Assembly: GCA_003483745.1 (NCBI GenBank)
Contig: DMYD01000045.1
Location: forward strand, 1-49,995
DNA from: Roseburia sp.
Lineage (GTDB): Bacteria > Bacillota > Clostridia > Lachnospirales > Lachnospiraceae
Direction of reading: 5' to 3'
DNA length: 49,995 nt
The position numbers and the translations under genes are program-made. Of the stretch, positions 1 to 7,711 are shown piece after piece. The notes beneath the pieces are model-generated. The model was not told where the DNA came from and searched no databases. It saw nothing but the letters and a program-made list of their open reading frames with translations. The stretch's first letter is position 1. Each line of letters starts with the position of its first letter.

Positions 1-209
1 GCTAAGCCGGTGGTTATGATTTTATAGAATTTAATGCTTGTGGCTATAGTATAAATATAAGTGATGTCGGTAAAAAATTCAAGTATTGATAGTGAAGATT
101 AAGAGAAAAATAAATTGACAAGAAATAAACCGAAAAATGAATAAAAATAGATAATACAGACAAGAAAACAGCAAAACAAAACAAGAAAACAAGAATGTGA
201 ATGATAAAC
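1..209. other. AT-rich stretch without a supported gene
   Basis: This stretch is strongly A/T-rich, and its minus-strand open frames are low-complexity Phe/Ile/Leu/Ser strings typical of chance frames. The first 27 bases read AKPVVMIL-stop in frame 1, which could be the tail of a gene entering from the left, but eight residues cannot support a call. Confidence 0.5.
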
Positions 210-238
210 TTGACAATTTTTAGCAAATGAGATACTAT
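210..238 (+). promoter_or_regulatory. Promoter of the wHTH-NDT/DUF3800 operon
   Basis: TTGACA at 210-215 is separated by 17 bp from TACTAT at 233-238. The expected transcription start, about 245, lies right before the AAGGAG ribosome-binding site at 246-251, so the message would have a very short 5' leader. Confidence 0.7.
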
Positions 239-260
239 ATATATAAAGGAGATGAGAAAA

Positions 261-1190
261 ATGACTAAAAGTGCAATGATAAAAGAATTGATAATGCAAT
301 TATTGTCTGATGAAAGTCCGCATACAGTTTCACAGATGAAAAATTATTTGATTCAAAAAGATTTTAATGACTACTCTGAAGGTCAGTTTTCGGGTTCTAT
401 TGATAATTTGCTGAAAAATAAAAAGATAGAAAAGGTAGATAGAGGGGTATACAAAATTGCAAATGTGGAAAAGAGTTTTACCCAAGAAAGGAATGGAGCA
501 TTCATGAAAAAATGTTTTGTTGTTTCTCCTATAGGTGATGCAGGTACAGATATTAGAAAAAATGCTGATCAGTTATATCAGCATATAATAAAACCAGTAT
601 GTGAAAAATGCGGGTTTATAGCACAACGAGTAGATGAGTTTAACACATCAGAATCTATTACACAAGAGATACTAGATGCATTAAATGATTATGAATTAGT
701 TATTGCAGATTTGACGGGACATAATCCGAATGTATTTTTTGAAATTGGCTATCGGACAAAAAGCCAAAAACCTATAATTCATTTAAAACGCAAAGATGAA
801 ATTATCCCATTTGATGTGTCGGCGATTCGTACATTTGAATATGACTTGACGGATCTGGATATGGTAACCGCAACAAAAGACAGATTGGAGCAAGTAATAA
901 AAAATTTTAAATATGATGAAATTAAAGAATCTAAAAAAAGTAGTAATAATTTCGAAAATAATATGATTGTTGCTTCTTTAAATGATATTCAATATAAAAT
1001 TGATGTTTTGACGGAAGAAATAAAGAAGAAAGAGAATGAAACTATAAAAACAGTAATTGAAACTTTTAATGCACAGAAGTCAGAACCAGAGTCTCTTGAA
1101 ACGGAAATGATGAAGATATTAATGCCAGAACTTATAAGAAATCCTAATGCTGCTGATGCATTGTTAAAGCTAAGTGATAAATTTAAGTAG
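261..1190 (+). CDS. Winged-helix plus nucleoside 2-deoxyribosyltransferase-like protein (309 aa)
   Basis: Residues 1-70 look like a winged helix (short helices ending in a KKIEKVDRGVYKIA wing). Residues 83-212 are a nucleoside-deoxyribosyltransferase/TIR-like fold: it opens KKCFVVSPIGD and carries the signature VIADLTGHNPNVFFEIG, whose Glu161 is at the expected catalytic position. A charged helical tail follows. Related domains act as nucleotide or NAD glycosidase effectors in retrons and other anti-phage systems, so an effector role is inferred, not shown. An ATG at 252 directly abuts the AAGGAG site, so I prefer the ATG at 261 with a 9-nt spacer. The DUF3800 gene starts 11 bp downstream, apparently in the same operon. 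Base composition is more AT-rich than the chromosome to the right. Confidence 0.75.
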   Translation: MTKSAMIKELIMQLLSDESPHTVSQMKNYLIQKDFNDYSEGQFSGSIDNLLKNKKIEKVDRGVYKIANVEKSFTQERNGAFMKKCFVVSPIGDAGTDIRKNADQLYQHIIKPVCEKCGFIAQRVDEFNTSESITQEILDALNDYELVIADLTGHNPNVFFEIGYRTKSQKPIIHLKRKDEIIPFDVSAIRTFEYDLTDLDMVTATKDRLEQVIKNFKYDEIKESKKSSNNFENNMIVASLNDIQYKIDVLTEEIKKKENETIKTVIETFNAQKSEPESLETEMMKILMPELIRNPNAADALLKLSDKFK

Positions 1191-1201
1191 GGAGAATATC
1201 A

Positions 1202-1999
1202 GTGATAAAAAGATATACATTATTTTTAGATGAAAGTGAAACACATAAGCATAATGGAATAACACATAAGGATAGTGATTATTATTTCTGTATGGCTGGA
1301 GTTGTTGTTGCAGAAGATGAATATGGTCAATTGAAAAGAAGTGTTAATCAGTTGAAACGTAATATATGGCCGGAATTAAGTAATCCTGAAGAGGTGATTT
1401 TACATCAAATACGAGTGTTGGAAGCTGAAAAAGGACGATTGGATATCGGTAAGTATCCGGAGTATGCGAAATTTAATCGACGTGCAGAACGTAAAAAATT
1501 ATATGGTGAACTTAAAAAGGTTTTTGCGGATAATAAGTTAACGATAGTAGGGAGTAGTATTAATGAGGATAATTTAAAGCAGTACTATTGGGTTACAGGG
1601 AAAAATAAGCAAGACGAATATTTAGTAGCAATGCAGTTGCTATTAGAAAATTATTGTCATTTTTTGTGCACAAATAATGCAATGGGAAATATTGTGTATG
1701 AGCATAGAGAATTAATAGGAAATGAAAAACTTAGAGATAAGTATTATCACATGAAACTTATGGGGTCAATGTATATGACTAAGGAAGCAGCGGAGAAACG
1801 GCTTTTAGGAATTGATTTTATTGACAAGGCAGAAAATGAAGCTGGACTTCAAATAGCTGATTTTATACCAAATTCATTTGCTAGAGATCATGCCGGTATT
1901 AAACAGCCTAATCCCAATATTTTTGGAACACTCCGTTACAATTTATATGATGGAAATATGGGGAACAAAGAGCGGTTTGGAATAAAATATATGCCATAA
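1202..1999 (+). CDS. DUF3800 domain protein (265 aa)
   Basis: This is a full-length DUF3800 protein. The family is predicted to have an RNase H-like fold with acidic active-site residues. Here the N-terminal strand has FLDESE (Asp10, Glu11), an acidic YEHRE segment lies near residue 167, and the C-terminal LQIADF motif supplies Asp220. Nuclease activity is family inference only. The GTG start has GGGAG at 1190-1194 with a 7-nt spacer and lies 11 bp after the preceding gene, so the two are probably co-transcribed. A structured RNA with its own -10 box and terminator begins 46 bp after the stop codon. DUF3800 genes are recurrently found beside conserved structured RNAs (the DUF3800 RNA motifs). 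Confidence 0.85.
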   Translation: MIKRYTLFLDESETHKHNGITHKDSDYYFCMAGVVVAEDEYGQLKRSVNQLKRNIWPELSNPEEVILHQIRVLEAEKGRLDIGKYPEYAKFNRRAERKKLYGELKKVFADNKLTIVGSSINEDNLKQYYWVTGKNKQDEYLVAMQLLLENYCHFLCTNNAMGNIVYEHRELIGNEKLRDKYYHMKLMGSMYMTKEAAEKRLLGIDFIDKAENEAGLQIADFIPNSFARDHAGIKQPNPNIFGTLRYNLYDGNMGNKERFGIKYMP

Positions 2000-2007
2000 A
2001 AAGAAAA

Positions 2008-2038
2008 TTGTATATTGACAAGGAGAGCTGCATATAAT
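2008..2038 (+). promoter_or_regulatory. Putative promoter of the structured RNA
   Basis: A perfect TATAAT lies at 2033-2038. A weak TTGTAT at 2008-2013 is 19 bp upstream; a perfect TTGACA at 2015-2020 is only 12 bp away, too close. Initiation about 7 nt downstream of the -10 would start the RNA at the base of its closing helix (2046). Confidence 0.5.
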
Positions 2039-2045
2039 AAAATAC

Positions 2046-2187
2046 ATATAGGGATTGGGAGATGCCAACTACGTTTTGTGCTTGCACAAGAGACAATCGT
2101 TGGATTAGCCAAAAGCTAAGTATGGAGAAAAGTACAATCGGCAACGAACCCTATATCAAAAAGGCTACCGTGTTAGGTAGCTTTTTT
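2046..2187 (+). ncRNA. Structured RNA downstream of DUF3800 gene (DUF3800-motif-like)
   Basis: ATATAGGG (2046-2053) pairs perfectly with CCCTATAT (2149-2156), enclosing about 95 nt. Inside are CCAAC (2065-2069) with GTTGG (2099-2103), capped by the TTGTG-CTTG-CACAA hairpin (2076-2089); TTAGC-CAAAA-GCTAA (2105-2119); GTAT with GTAC (2120-2135); and a possible TGCC/GGCA pair (2063-2066 with 2140-2143). An intrinsic terminator follows. The layout fits an independent small RNA of about 140 nt rather than an mRNA tail. From memory, several conserved RNA motifs are named for their association with DUF3800 genes; which one this matches, if any, I cannot tell by eye. A 45-codon frame over the same stretch has no ribosome-binding site. 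Confidence 0.6.
2163..2187 (+). terminator. Intrinsic terminator of the structured RNA
   Basis: GCTACC (2164-2169) pairs with GGTAGC (2176-2181) across a 6-nt loop, and is followed by a run of six T residues. Confidence 0.8.
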
Positions 2188-2491
2188 GTGTTAAACTAAA
2201 TAAAATATTTTTATAATATTTGGTTTGATTAGAGATTTATGATGATTAAAATGTATATTAATAAAAGGGTGTAGGTAAAATCGTTTGGTTTAGAATAGTG
2301 GATTGGTTGTAAACATTGACACTTGGTTGTATTTGGTGAAGAATGTGAAAAAATTCAAGTAAAAGAAAAAATGTGATAACACTACGATAACAAAATCTCC
2401 AAAAACCACACGAACACAACGGAAAATACGGATTTTTCCCCACAAATCACACGAAAAATCACTATTTGCACACCGCAATACACCAGTCTGA
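2188..2491. other. AT-rich gene-free stretch at the right end of the accessory segment
   Basis: About 300 bp contain only short minus-strand frames rich in Phe, Tyr and Leu, with no ribosome-binding site or recognisable protein. A TTGACA at about 2316 has no -10 partner at a suitable distance. The stretch runs into the orphan tuf end at 2492 and is probably the terminal non-coding part of an integrated element. Confidence 0.5.
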
Positions 2492-2548
2492 TACCGTGAG
2501 GGTGGTAGTACAGTAGGTTCAGGCCGTGTTGCTACAGTTATCGAGTAA
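2492..2548 (+). pseudogene. tuf: Orphan 3' end of an EF-Tu gene (18 codons), putative attachment-site copy
   Basis: In one frame the sequence reads YREGGSTVGSGRVATVIE-stop, closely matching the conserved EF-Tu C-terminus (REGGRTVGSGRVAT(I/V)IE in related clostridia). The upstream sequence is not EF-Tu: a stop codon directly precedes and the match begins abruptly. A tuf-style terminator follows 35 bp later. EF-Tu is a three-domain protein of about 395 aa, so this is only its tail. The simplest explanation is the displaced 3' end of tuf left at the right junction of an element that integrated into tuf, whose body would lie left of the window. The Arg-to-Ser change in EGGRTVG fits a non-functional copy. 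Confidence 0.7.
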
Positions 2549-2583
2549 TTTATAATTTAAAATTTTATGTTTTAGATTGTATT

Positions 2584-2621
2584 CCGCAATCCTTGAGAAA
2601 TCAGGGGTTGCGGTTTTTTTT
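2584..2621 (+). terminator. Intrinsic terminator, probably the original tuf terminator
   Basis: CCGCAATCC (2584-2592) pairs with GGGTTGCGG (2605-2613), followed by eight T residues. It closely resembles the terminator after tRNA-Pro at 10924-10960, including the loop TTGAGA-ATCA. Confidence 0.85.
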
Positions 2622-2751
2622 ATCTAAAACAGTTTTTGCTGATGCATTTATTCCAAAAGAATGGTAAACTATTATCTAATGAGCCTGCAGGAAATAAAGA
2701 GGTAATAGGCAGGACTTACAGTAATATGATTGATTTAGAAAGAGGCAGAAG

Positions 2752-3717
2752 ATGAACAATAAAACAACAAGAAACAGTTTCCTGTTATTGGTAACGGCAG
2801 CCGTCTGGGGGGCCGCATTTGTGGCTCAGACAGTTGGTGGACAGACAATCGGAGCATATTCGTTTAATTGTGTCCGGTGTATTATCGGGGTACTGGTATT
2901 GATACCTGTCATGAAATTTTTAGATAAAAAAGATCTGTCGCCAAGAAAACCACAGACGAAAGAAGATTATAAATTGCTGATAAAAGGTGGAATTTGTTGT
3001 GGAGTGGCACTTTGTTTATCTACAAACTTGCAGCAGGTTGGAATTTTGATGGGGGCAAGTGCGGGAAAAGCAGGTTTCCTGACAGCAGTGTATATATTAC
3101 TGGTGCCGATTCTCGGACTATTTTTACATAAGAAATGTGGGATAAATATCTGGTTTGCTGTTGTATTGGCACTCGTAGGGCTGTATTTTTTGTGTATGCA
3201 GGATAAGAATGGCTTTCAGCCGGCGGATCTGCTGCTCCTTTGCTGTGCGCTTGGATTTTCCATACAGATTTTATTTGTGGATTACTTTTCACCGAAGGTT
3301 GATGGAGTACGTCTCTCCATGATTCAGTTTCTGGTAACTGGTGTGCTGACTGCGGTTCCGATGTTTGCAGTGGATATGCAGCATTCCATCTCAGGCATTA
3401 AGGCATGGGCACTGGCCTTTTTATCATGGTCGGCGTGGGTTCCGATTTTGTATGCAGGAATTATGTCCTGTGGTGTAGGATATACATTACAGATCATTGG
3501 ACAAAATGGACTTAATCCTACCGTGGCATCCTTAATTATGAGTTTAGAAGCTGTATTTTCAGCAGTATTTGGGTGGCTGATTCTTGGACAGAAGCTGAGT
3601 GCAAAGGAGATGCTGGGCTGCTGCCTGATTTTTGCAGCAATCATTTTAGCGCAGCTTCCGGTACAGCGAAAAGCAAAATTTGCAGATGAAAGTCATGGGG
3701 AGAACAGGAGTGAGTAA
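2752..3717 (+). CDS. EamA/DMT-family transporter (321 aa)
   Basis: This inner-membrane permease of the drug/metabolite transporter superfamily has about ten hydrophobic helices arranged as two EamA repeats. It begins with the typical SFLLLVTAAVWGAAFVAQTVG helix, and the second repeat ends with SLEAVFSAVFGWLILGQKLS, the usual 'E.....gwl.lgE' family signature. The substrate cannot be inferred; relatives export amino acids, nucleosides or drugs. Length is normal for the family. AGAGG precedes the ATG. The next gene starts inside the last codons of this one, so the two are likely translationally coupled. No clear promoter is visible upstream. Confidence 0.9.
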   Translation: MNNKTTRNSFLLLVTAAVWGAAFVAQTVGGQTIGAYSFNCVRCIIGVLVLIPVMKFLDKKDLSPRKPQTKEDYKLLIKGGICCGVALCLSTNLQQVGILMGASAGKAGFLTAVYILLVPILGLFLHKKCGINIWFAVVLALVGLYFLCMQDKNGFQPADLLLLCCALGFSIQILFVDYFSPKVDGVRLSMIQFLVTGVLTAVPMFAVDMQHSISGIKAWALAFLSWSAWVPILYAGIMSCGVGYTLQIIGQNGLNPTVASLIMSLEAVFSAVFGWLILGQKLSAKEMLGCCLIFAAIILAQLPVQRKAKFADESHGENRSE

Positions 3718-4561
3718 AAAATCGAAATATTTTTGGAAAAAGATTTTGATTTTAACATGGATGTTCAGTTTATTTCTTAGCATACTGGCAGGACCATGTG
3801 CGGTAGACGCAAAGAACCAAAAAGAGAAAAAGGATTATGGCGTATTTTTAAGCATTGATTCGTCTCAGATAAAAAAGTTATACGGATATAGGCTGGTGGT
3901 CATTGATGCACAGTATTTTTCTGCAAAAGATATCCGTACCCTGCACAAAAAAGGTGTAAAAGTATATACCTACTTAAATGTCGGTTCCATCGAGAATTTT
4001 CGCTATTATTATAAGAAATATGAATATCTTACGATCGGAAATTATGAGAACTGGGAAGAAGAAAAGTGGGTAGATGTTTCGAATAAGGACTGGCAGAAGT
4101 TTATGGGAAAACTGTCGAAGAAGCTGCTGAAAAAAGGGGTGGATGGTTTTTTTATTGACAACTGCGATGTCTACGATTATGCAAAGACAAAGAAAAATTT
4201 TAAAGGACTGGCCAAAATACTGAAAAATATCAAACGTCTTGGAAAAGGTGTCATGATCAATGGCGGAGATGTTTTTGTGACAAAGTACAGAAAAACATAC
4301 GGATCGGCGAAAGATATCATGACTGCCGTCAATCAGGAATCTGTGTGGAGCAGTATTCGGTTTGAAACGGGCACGTTTGGAAAACAGCCAGAAGATGTAC
4401 GCAAATATTTTTCCGATTATGTTCAAAAATGTAAAAAAGATAGAATGGAAGTCTATCTTTTAGAATACACGAAAGATAAAAAACTGATCAGACAAATTAA
4501 ACAGTATTGCAGAAAAAATAAGTTTCACTATTATATATCGGATTCAATCGAATTGGATTAA
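3710..4561 (+). CDS. Secreted GH114-like glycoside hydrolase (283 aa)
   Basis: A signal peptide or N-terminal anchor (basic MSKKSKYFWKK, hydrophobic core, then an AVDAKN region near residue 35) precedes a TIM-barrel of the TM1410/GH114 type (endo-alpha-1,4-polygalactosaminidase family). Visible family features are KKGVKVYTYLNVGSIE near 80-95, VDGFFIDNCD with Asp150 and Asp153, MINGGD near 182-187, and NQES with Glu210. The substrate is inferred to be an amino-sugar polymer such as a biofilm or wall polysaccharide. I choose the GTG at 3710: GGGGAG at 3697-3702 gives a 7-nt spacer and the result starts directly with a signal peptide. It overlaps the end of the transporter by 8 nt. Confidence 0.8.
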   Translation: MSKKSKYFWKKILILTWMFSLFLSILAGPCAVDAKNQKEKKDYGVFLSIDSSQIKKLYGYRLVVIDAQYFSAKDIRTLHKKGVKVYTYLNVGSIENFRYYYKKYEYLTIGNYENWEEEKWVDVSNKDWQKFMGKLSKKLLKKGVDGFFIDNCDVYDYAKTKKNFKGLAKILKNIKRLGKGVMINGGDVFVTKYRKTYGSAKDIMTAVNQESVWSSIRFETGTFGKQPEDVRKYFSDYVQKCKKDRMEVYLLEYTKDKKLIRQIKQYCRKNKFHYYISDSIELD

Positions 4562-4602
4562 TAAACAAGTATCATTCATGATTTAATGGGAGGAGTTTGA
4601 AA

Positions 4603-5664
4603 ATGGAACAAAAAGAAATGGCGAAAATGAGGCTGATTATTTATGTGCTGATGGCTTACGGACTGACCTGTCTGATGGGAATTCTGATGTGGTATGGCAA
4701 TACAAAGGGGTATGATCTCGCGGTATTTCCGACAGCACAGATGATGTATCCGGCAGCGGGCGTGATCATTGGACTTTTTCTGGCACACAAAGGAGAGAAA
4801 ATCCTGCCGACAGGCTTTTTTATTACGATTCTGGCAACAACGGGAGTTTTGATCGTATTGGCGCTTTTATCTGTATTTTTGCCGGTGGATGATCTGAATA
4901 TTGCAGGGATGACGATGTCTGTTTATAATCTGATTTCGCAGTATATACTTATCATCGGAAGTATTGTGGCACTTGTTTTTCTTGCGGTAGCAGGAAATGA
5001 AAAGCGGGCAGCAGCGGGACTGACCAGACAGAACTGGAAAAGTGCTGTACTTATTGTACTTGTGTTTGTTGGTATTTATATAGTAAGAACTGTGGTGTCT
5101 GTAGCGGTACAGGGCGTGACTGATGGCAGTGGAATGCAGTATGTAAAAGAATGGATTGCAATGTTTCAAAATCCTGTGATGTGGATCAATATTGTTGCGC
5201 TTCCTATTAACTATTTCTTTGTATTTATTGCATTTTTCGGTGAAGAATATGGATGGAGATATTATCTGCAGCCGGTTTTGCAGAAACGGTTCGGACTTCG
5301 TGCAGGTGTGATCGTACTTGGTGTTGTATGGGGATTATGGCATATCCCGGATGATCTGTTTTATTATACACAGACATCAGGAATCCAGATGATTTTTGCG
5401 CAGCAGATCACATGTATTTCACTTGGAATCTTTTTTGCATATGCCTATATGAAAACGCAGAATATCTGGGTACCGGTCTGCCTGCACTATCTGAATAATA
5501 ACCTGATACCGATCATCTCGGGAATACTTTCCGCAGATGTTCTGGAAAATCAGACGGTAAGCTGGAAAGATATTCCGGTTGCACTGGTGTTAAACGGATT
5601 GTGCTTTGGATTTTTCCTGCTCGCAGATGTGTTCAAAAAGAAAGAAATTCAAAAAGAGGATTAA
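4603..5664 (+). CDS. CPBP-family intramembrane metalloprotease (353 aa)
   Basis: This multi-pass membrane protein belongs to the CAAX-processing and bacteriocin-immunity (CPBP/Abi) family. The three family motifs are present: GEEYGWR (Glu214, Glu215, Arg219), a WHIPDD motif around His247, and CLHYLNNN near the C-terminus. About eight hydrophobic segments are seen. Members cleave membrane-embedded peptides or give self-immunity to bacteriocins; the substrate here is unknown. Start: GGGAGGAG at 4588-4594 sits 8 nt before ATG 4603, while an in-frame TTG at 4597 is too close. A hairpin follows the gene. Confidence 0.9.
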   Translation: MEQKEMAKMRLIIYVLMAYGLTCLMGILMWYGNTKGYDLAVFPTAQMMYPAAGVIIGLFLAHKGEKILPTGFFITILATTGVLIVLALLSVFLPVDDLNIAGMTMSVYNLISQYILIIGSIVALVFLAVAGNEKRAAAGLTRQNWKSAVLIVLVFVGIYIVRTVVSVAVQGVTDGSGMQYVKEWIAMFQNPVMWINIVALPINYFFVFIAFFGEEYGWRYYLQPVLQKRFGLRAGVIVLGVVWGLWHIPDDLFYYTQTSGIQMIFAQQITCISLGIFFAYAYMKTQNIWVPVCLHYLNNNLIPIISGILSADVLENQTVSWKDIPVALVLNGLCFGFFLLADVFKKKEIQKED

Positions 5665-5708
5665 TTTGAAGAAAAATTTCCTGTAAAAAGCATATGGTGT
5701 CATATGAA

Positions 5709-5768
5709 AAAGCGCATGTACAGTAAAAAAAGATCGTCAGAAAGATGATTTTACTGCATATGCGCTTT
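5709..5768. terminator. Long hairpin between convergent genes, possible terminator
   Basis: A 20-nt arm at 5709-5728 pairs with 5749-5768 with one G-T wobble and one mismatch. It lies between the CPBP gene and the oppositely oriented small membrane protein. There is no long T-run, so factor-independent termination is uncertain. Confidence 0.5.
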
Positions 5769-5810
5769 GGGTTCATGACAATAGAAAGCCTGCAGAGCGT
5801 GAATTCTATT

Positions 5811-5963
5811 TTAAAACATAATTTTGGATTTATTCTTTAGCAGTCTTGCACCATTTACAATCAGAAGAATCCCAGCGGTGATTCCACCTGCAAGGACACA
5901 GATACCAACTGCTAATGTGGAAGCTCCGGCAGAACCCATTGTCTTATAAATTTTCTCGTCCAT
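5811..5963 (-). CDS. Small single-pass membrane protein (50 aa)
   Basis: This short gene starts MDEKIYKTMGSAGAST, then has a glycine- and alanine-rich hydrophobic helix (about residues 13-37) and ends with the basic tail ARLLKNKSKIMF. AAAGGGGGC on the minus strand lies 8-9 nt before the ATG, a good ribosome-binding site. It has no recognised domain. I believe small proteins of this form recur in Lachnospiraceae, but I cannot verify that here. A toxin-like or membrane-partner role is possible but unsupported. A hairpin at 5709-5768 follows it. Confidence 0.75.
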   Translation of the reverse strand: MDEKIYKTMGSAGASTLAVGICVLAGGITAGILLIVNGARLLKNKSKIMF

Positions 5964-6064
5964 CTTATATGCCCCCTTTGTTTGGATTTCTCACATTCTT
6001 AATGTATATTATTCTATCATTATTCTCATGAATATACAAACCCAGATTAAAAAATATCTAAAAA

Positions 6065-6851
6065 TTACAGTTCATCGGGTGTCCAGTCACCGAGAACCAG
6101 TTTTCTTGAAAAATGTCCGGCCTGTTGTTCATCCAGATTTTGAACAAAATCAGCCTGGTCAGAAAGTGGACGGCAGTTACATAGCCCTGGATAGGAGGAA
6201 ATGCAGATGTATCGGAAACAGAATCCGATTGTTCGGATGTTTTTGTGCGCAGCAGGGATTCTAAGGTACAGTGTTCAAAATATGCGGTGGCACTTCCAAA
6301 AATAAAATCAATATCGCCGCAGATATAGCAGTTTTTATAATATTGTCTGCCATTGATGCGCGGGGCAAACTGTTTTGAACCGATGAAACCGCCAGGCTGT
6401 CGTTCTTTTTCGGGAAGTGGCCCGGTAAAAAGTGTGTCCTGATGGCCGAGAAGGCGGCAGGAATCGATCATAAGACGGTCTCCGTCGGCATAGAGAGCGA
6501 TCGCCTGTCCGTGTGTGGCGGAATCCCCAGAGGCATTTTCGATAGTGAGATGCTGGAGCGTTACATCATGTGTATCGATAAAGAGGGTATAAGTACGGAA
6601 TGTACCGCGCTTACTGCCATCTTCCATCAGATCCAGGGCATAATCATCATAGCTGATGACAGTGTCAGAACTGCTTTCGCTCATTCCGCGAAGTGTGATA
6701 TATGGTTTATTTATGGTTAGTTTTTCATGGTAAATGCCCGGTGCGATTTCAATGATAACCGGTGTTGTGTTATTGGTAGGAATTTGTGCAAGGGCAGAGC
6801 CAATTGAGGAAAAATGTTCCGGGTTGTCGGAAACATGAAGTATTTTTGCAT
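6065..6851 (-). pseudogene. Decayed pectinesterase (CE8 family)
   Basis: The central reading frame has the beta-helix motifs of pectin methylesterase: HGQAIALYADGDR, CRLLGHQDTLF, GRQYYKNCYICGDIDFIFG with the catalytic Asp, and TAYFEHC. Two lesions are visible. At the 5' end, ATGCAAAAATAC has five A residues; a sixth would join the start codon to the conserved frame (KILHVSDNPEHF...). Near the 3' end the frame goes from GYVTA straight into a shifted frame reading ADFVQNLDEQQAGHFSRK and GDWTPDEL, a normal family C-terminus, so the segment with the GRPW arginine motif is missing. Both would abolish activity. The A-run lesion alone could be a sequencing error or slippage site; the deletion could not. 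Confidence 0.78.
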
Positions 6852-6914
6852 AGGAAAAGCCTTTCTTTGTTTCTTAATATTTTCTAAGGATAGTATAACA
6901 CAGATATTGTCTGG

Positions 6915-6943
6915 TTGAAATTGGGCAGAAGGATGTTTATAAT
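6915..6943 (+). promoter_or_regulatory. Promoter of the aldolase-glgX operon
   Basis: TTGAAA (6915-6920) and TATAAT (6938-6943) are separated by 17 bp. The first gene starts 39 bp further on. Confidence 0.85.
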
Positions 6944-6982
6944 GGAAAGTAAAATAGGAAAAAGGTACGATGGGAGGAAATT

Positions 6983-7711
6983 ATGGAGCTCAGTTATCAG
7001 GAAATCAGAGCACAGATCTGTGATGTATGTCATAAGATGTGGCAGCTTGGGTGGGTTGCATCGAATGATGGAAATGTGTCGGTGAAACTTTCGGACGGTA
7101 CATTTTTGGCGACACCGACCGGTGTGTCAAAAAGTATGGTAACACCGGAAATGATCGTGCATATAGATAAAGCAGGAGAGATTATTGAAGCAGTGAGTGG
7201 ATATCGGCCGTCATCCGAAATGCGGATGCATTTCAGATGCTATGAGGAACGTGAAGATGTGGGAGCGGTATTACATGCGCATCCTCCGGTTGCGACAGGG
7301 TTTGCTGTGGCAGATATTCCACTTGATGAGTATTCCATGATTGAGACTGTGCTCGCACTGGGTTCGGTGCCGATCGCACCTTATGCGACACCTTCCACGG
7401 ATGAGGTGCCGAATGCCATTACTCCGTATCTGCCGGAACACGACGCGATCCTGTTAAAAAATCATGGAGCAGTGACCGTTGGAGCTGATGTCTATACAGC
7501 ATATTACCGAATGGAGACATTAGAGCAGTTTGCGAAAATAACGCTGACGGCACATTTACTTGGTGGTGCAAAAGAAATCGACCGGGAAAATATCGACAAA
7601 CTTGTGGATCTTAGAAACAATTATTACAAAATGAGTGGAAAACATCCGGGATATAAGAAATATAGTGATGAGTCGCATTTTGCTCCGCAAAACAAGGAGG
7701 ATCGCAAATGA
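6983..7711 (+). CDS. Class II aldolase/adducin-family protein (242 aa)
   Basis: This is a zinc-dependent class II aldolase-like protein related to L-fuculose-phosphate aldolase and L-ribulose-5-phosphate 4-epimerase. It shows GWVASNDGNVSVKL near 20-35 (phosphate-binding region), PTGVSKS near 48, PSSEMRMHF near 75, the HAHPP zinc motif, and LLKNHGAV carrying the third histidine. These enzymes cleave sugar phosphates to dihydroxyacetone phosphate and an aldehyde; the substrate cannot be read from the sequence, and no kinase or isomerase gene is adjacent. GGGAGG precedes the ATG. The stop codon overlaps the start of glgX (ATGA). Confidence 0.9.
   Translation: MELSYQEIRAQICDVCHKMWQLGWVASNDGNVSVKLSDGTFLATPTGVSKSMVTPEMIVHIDKAGEIIEAVSGYRPSSEMRMHFRCYEEREDVGAVLHAHPPVATGFAVADIPLDEYSMIETVLALGSVPIAPYATPSTDEVPNAITPYLPEHDAILLKNHGAVTVGADVYTAYYRMETLEQFAKITLTAHLLGGAKEIDRENIDKLVDLRNNYYKMSGKHPGYKKYSDESHFAPQNKEDRK

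Noticed and set aside
261..2187. Retron (NDT-like effector plus an RNA with paired ends)
   Set aside because: No reverse transcriptase in the window, and the RNA lies downstream of the effector with no RT gene after it. An RT beyond position 1 cannot be excluded but is not supported.
2062..2199. 45-codon reading frame (MPTTFCACTRDNRW...) over the structured RNA
   Set aside because: No ribosome-binding site, and it runs through the terminator; the RNA structure explains the sequence better.
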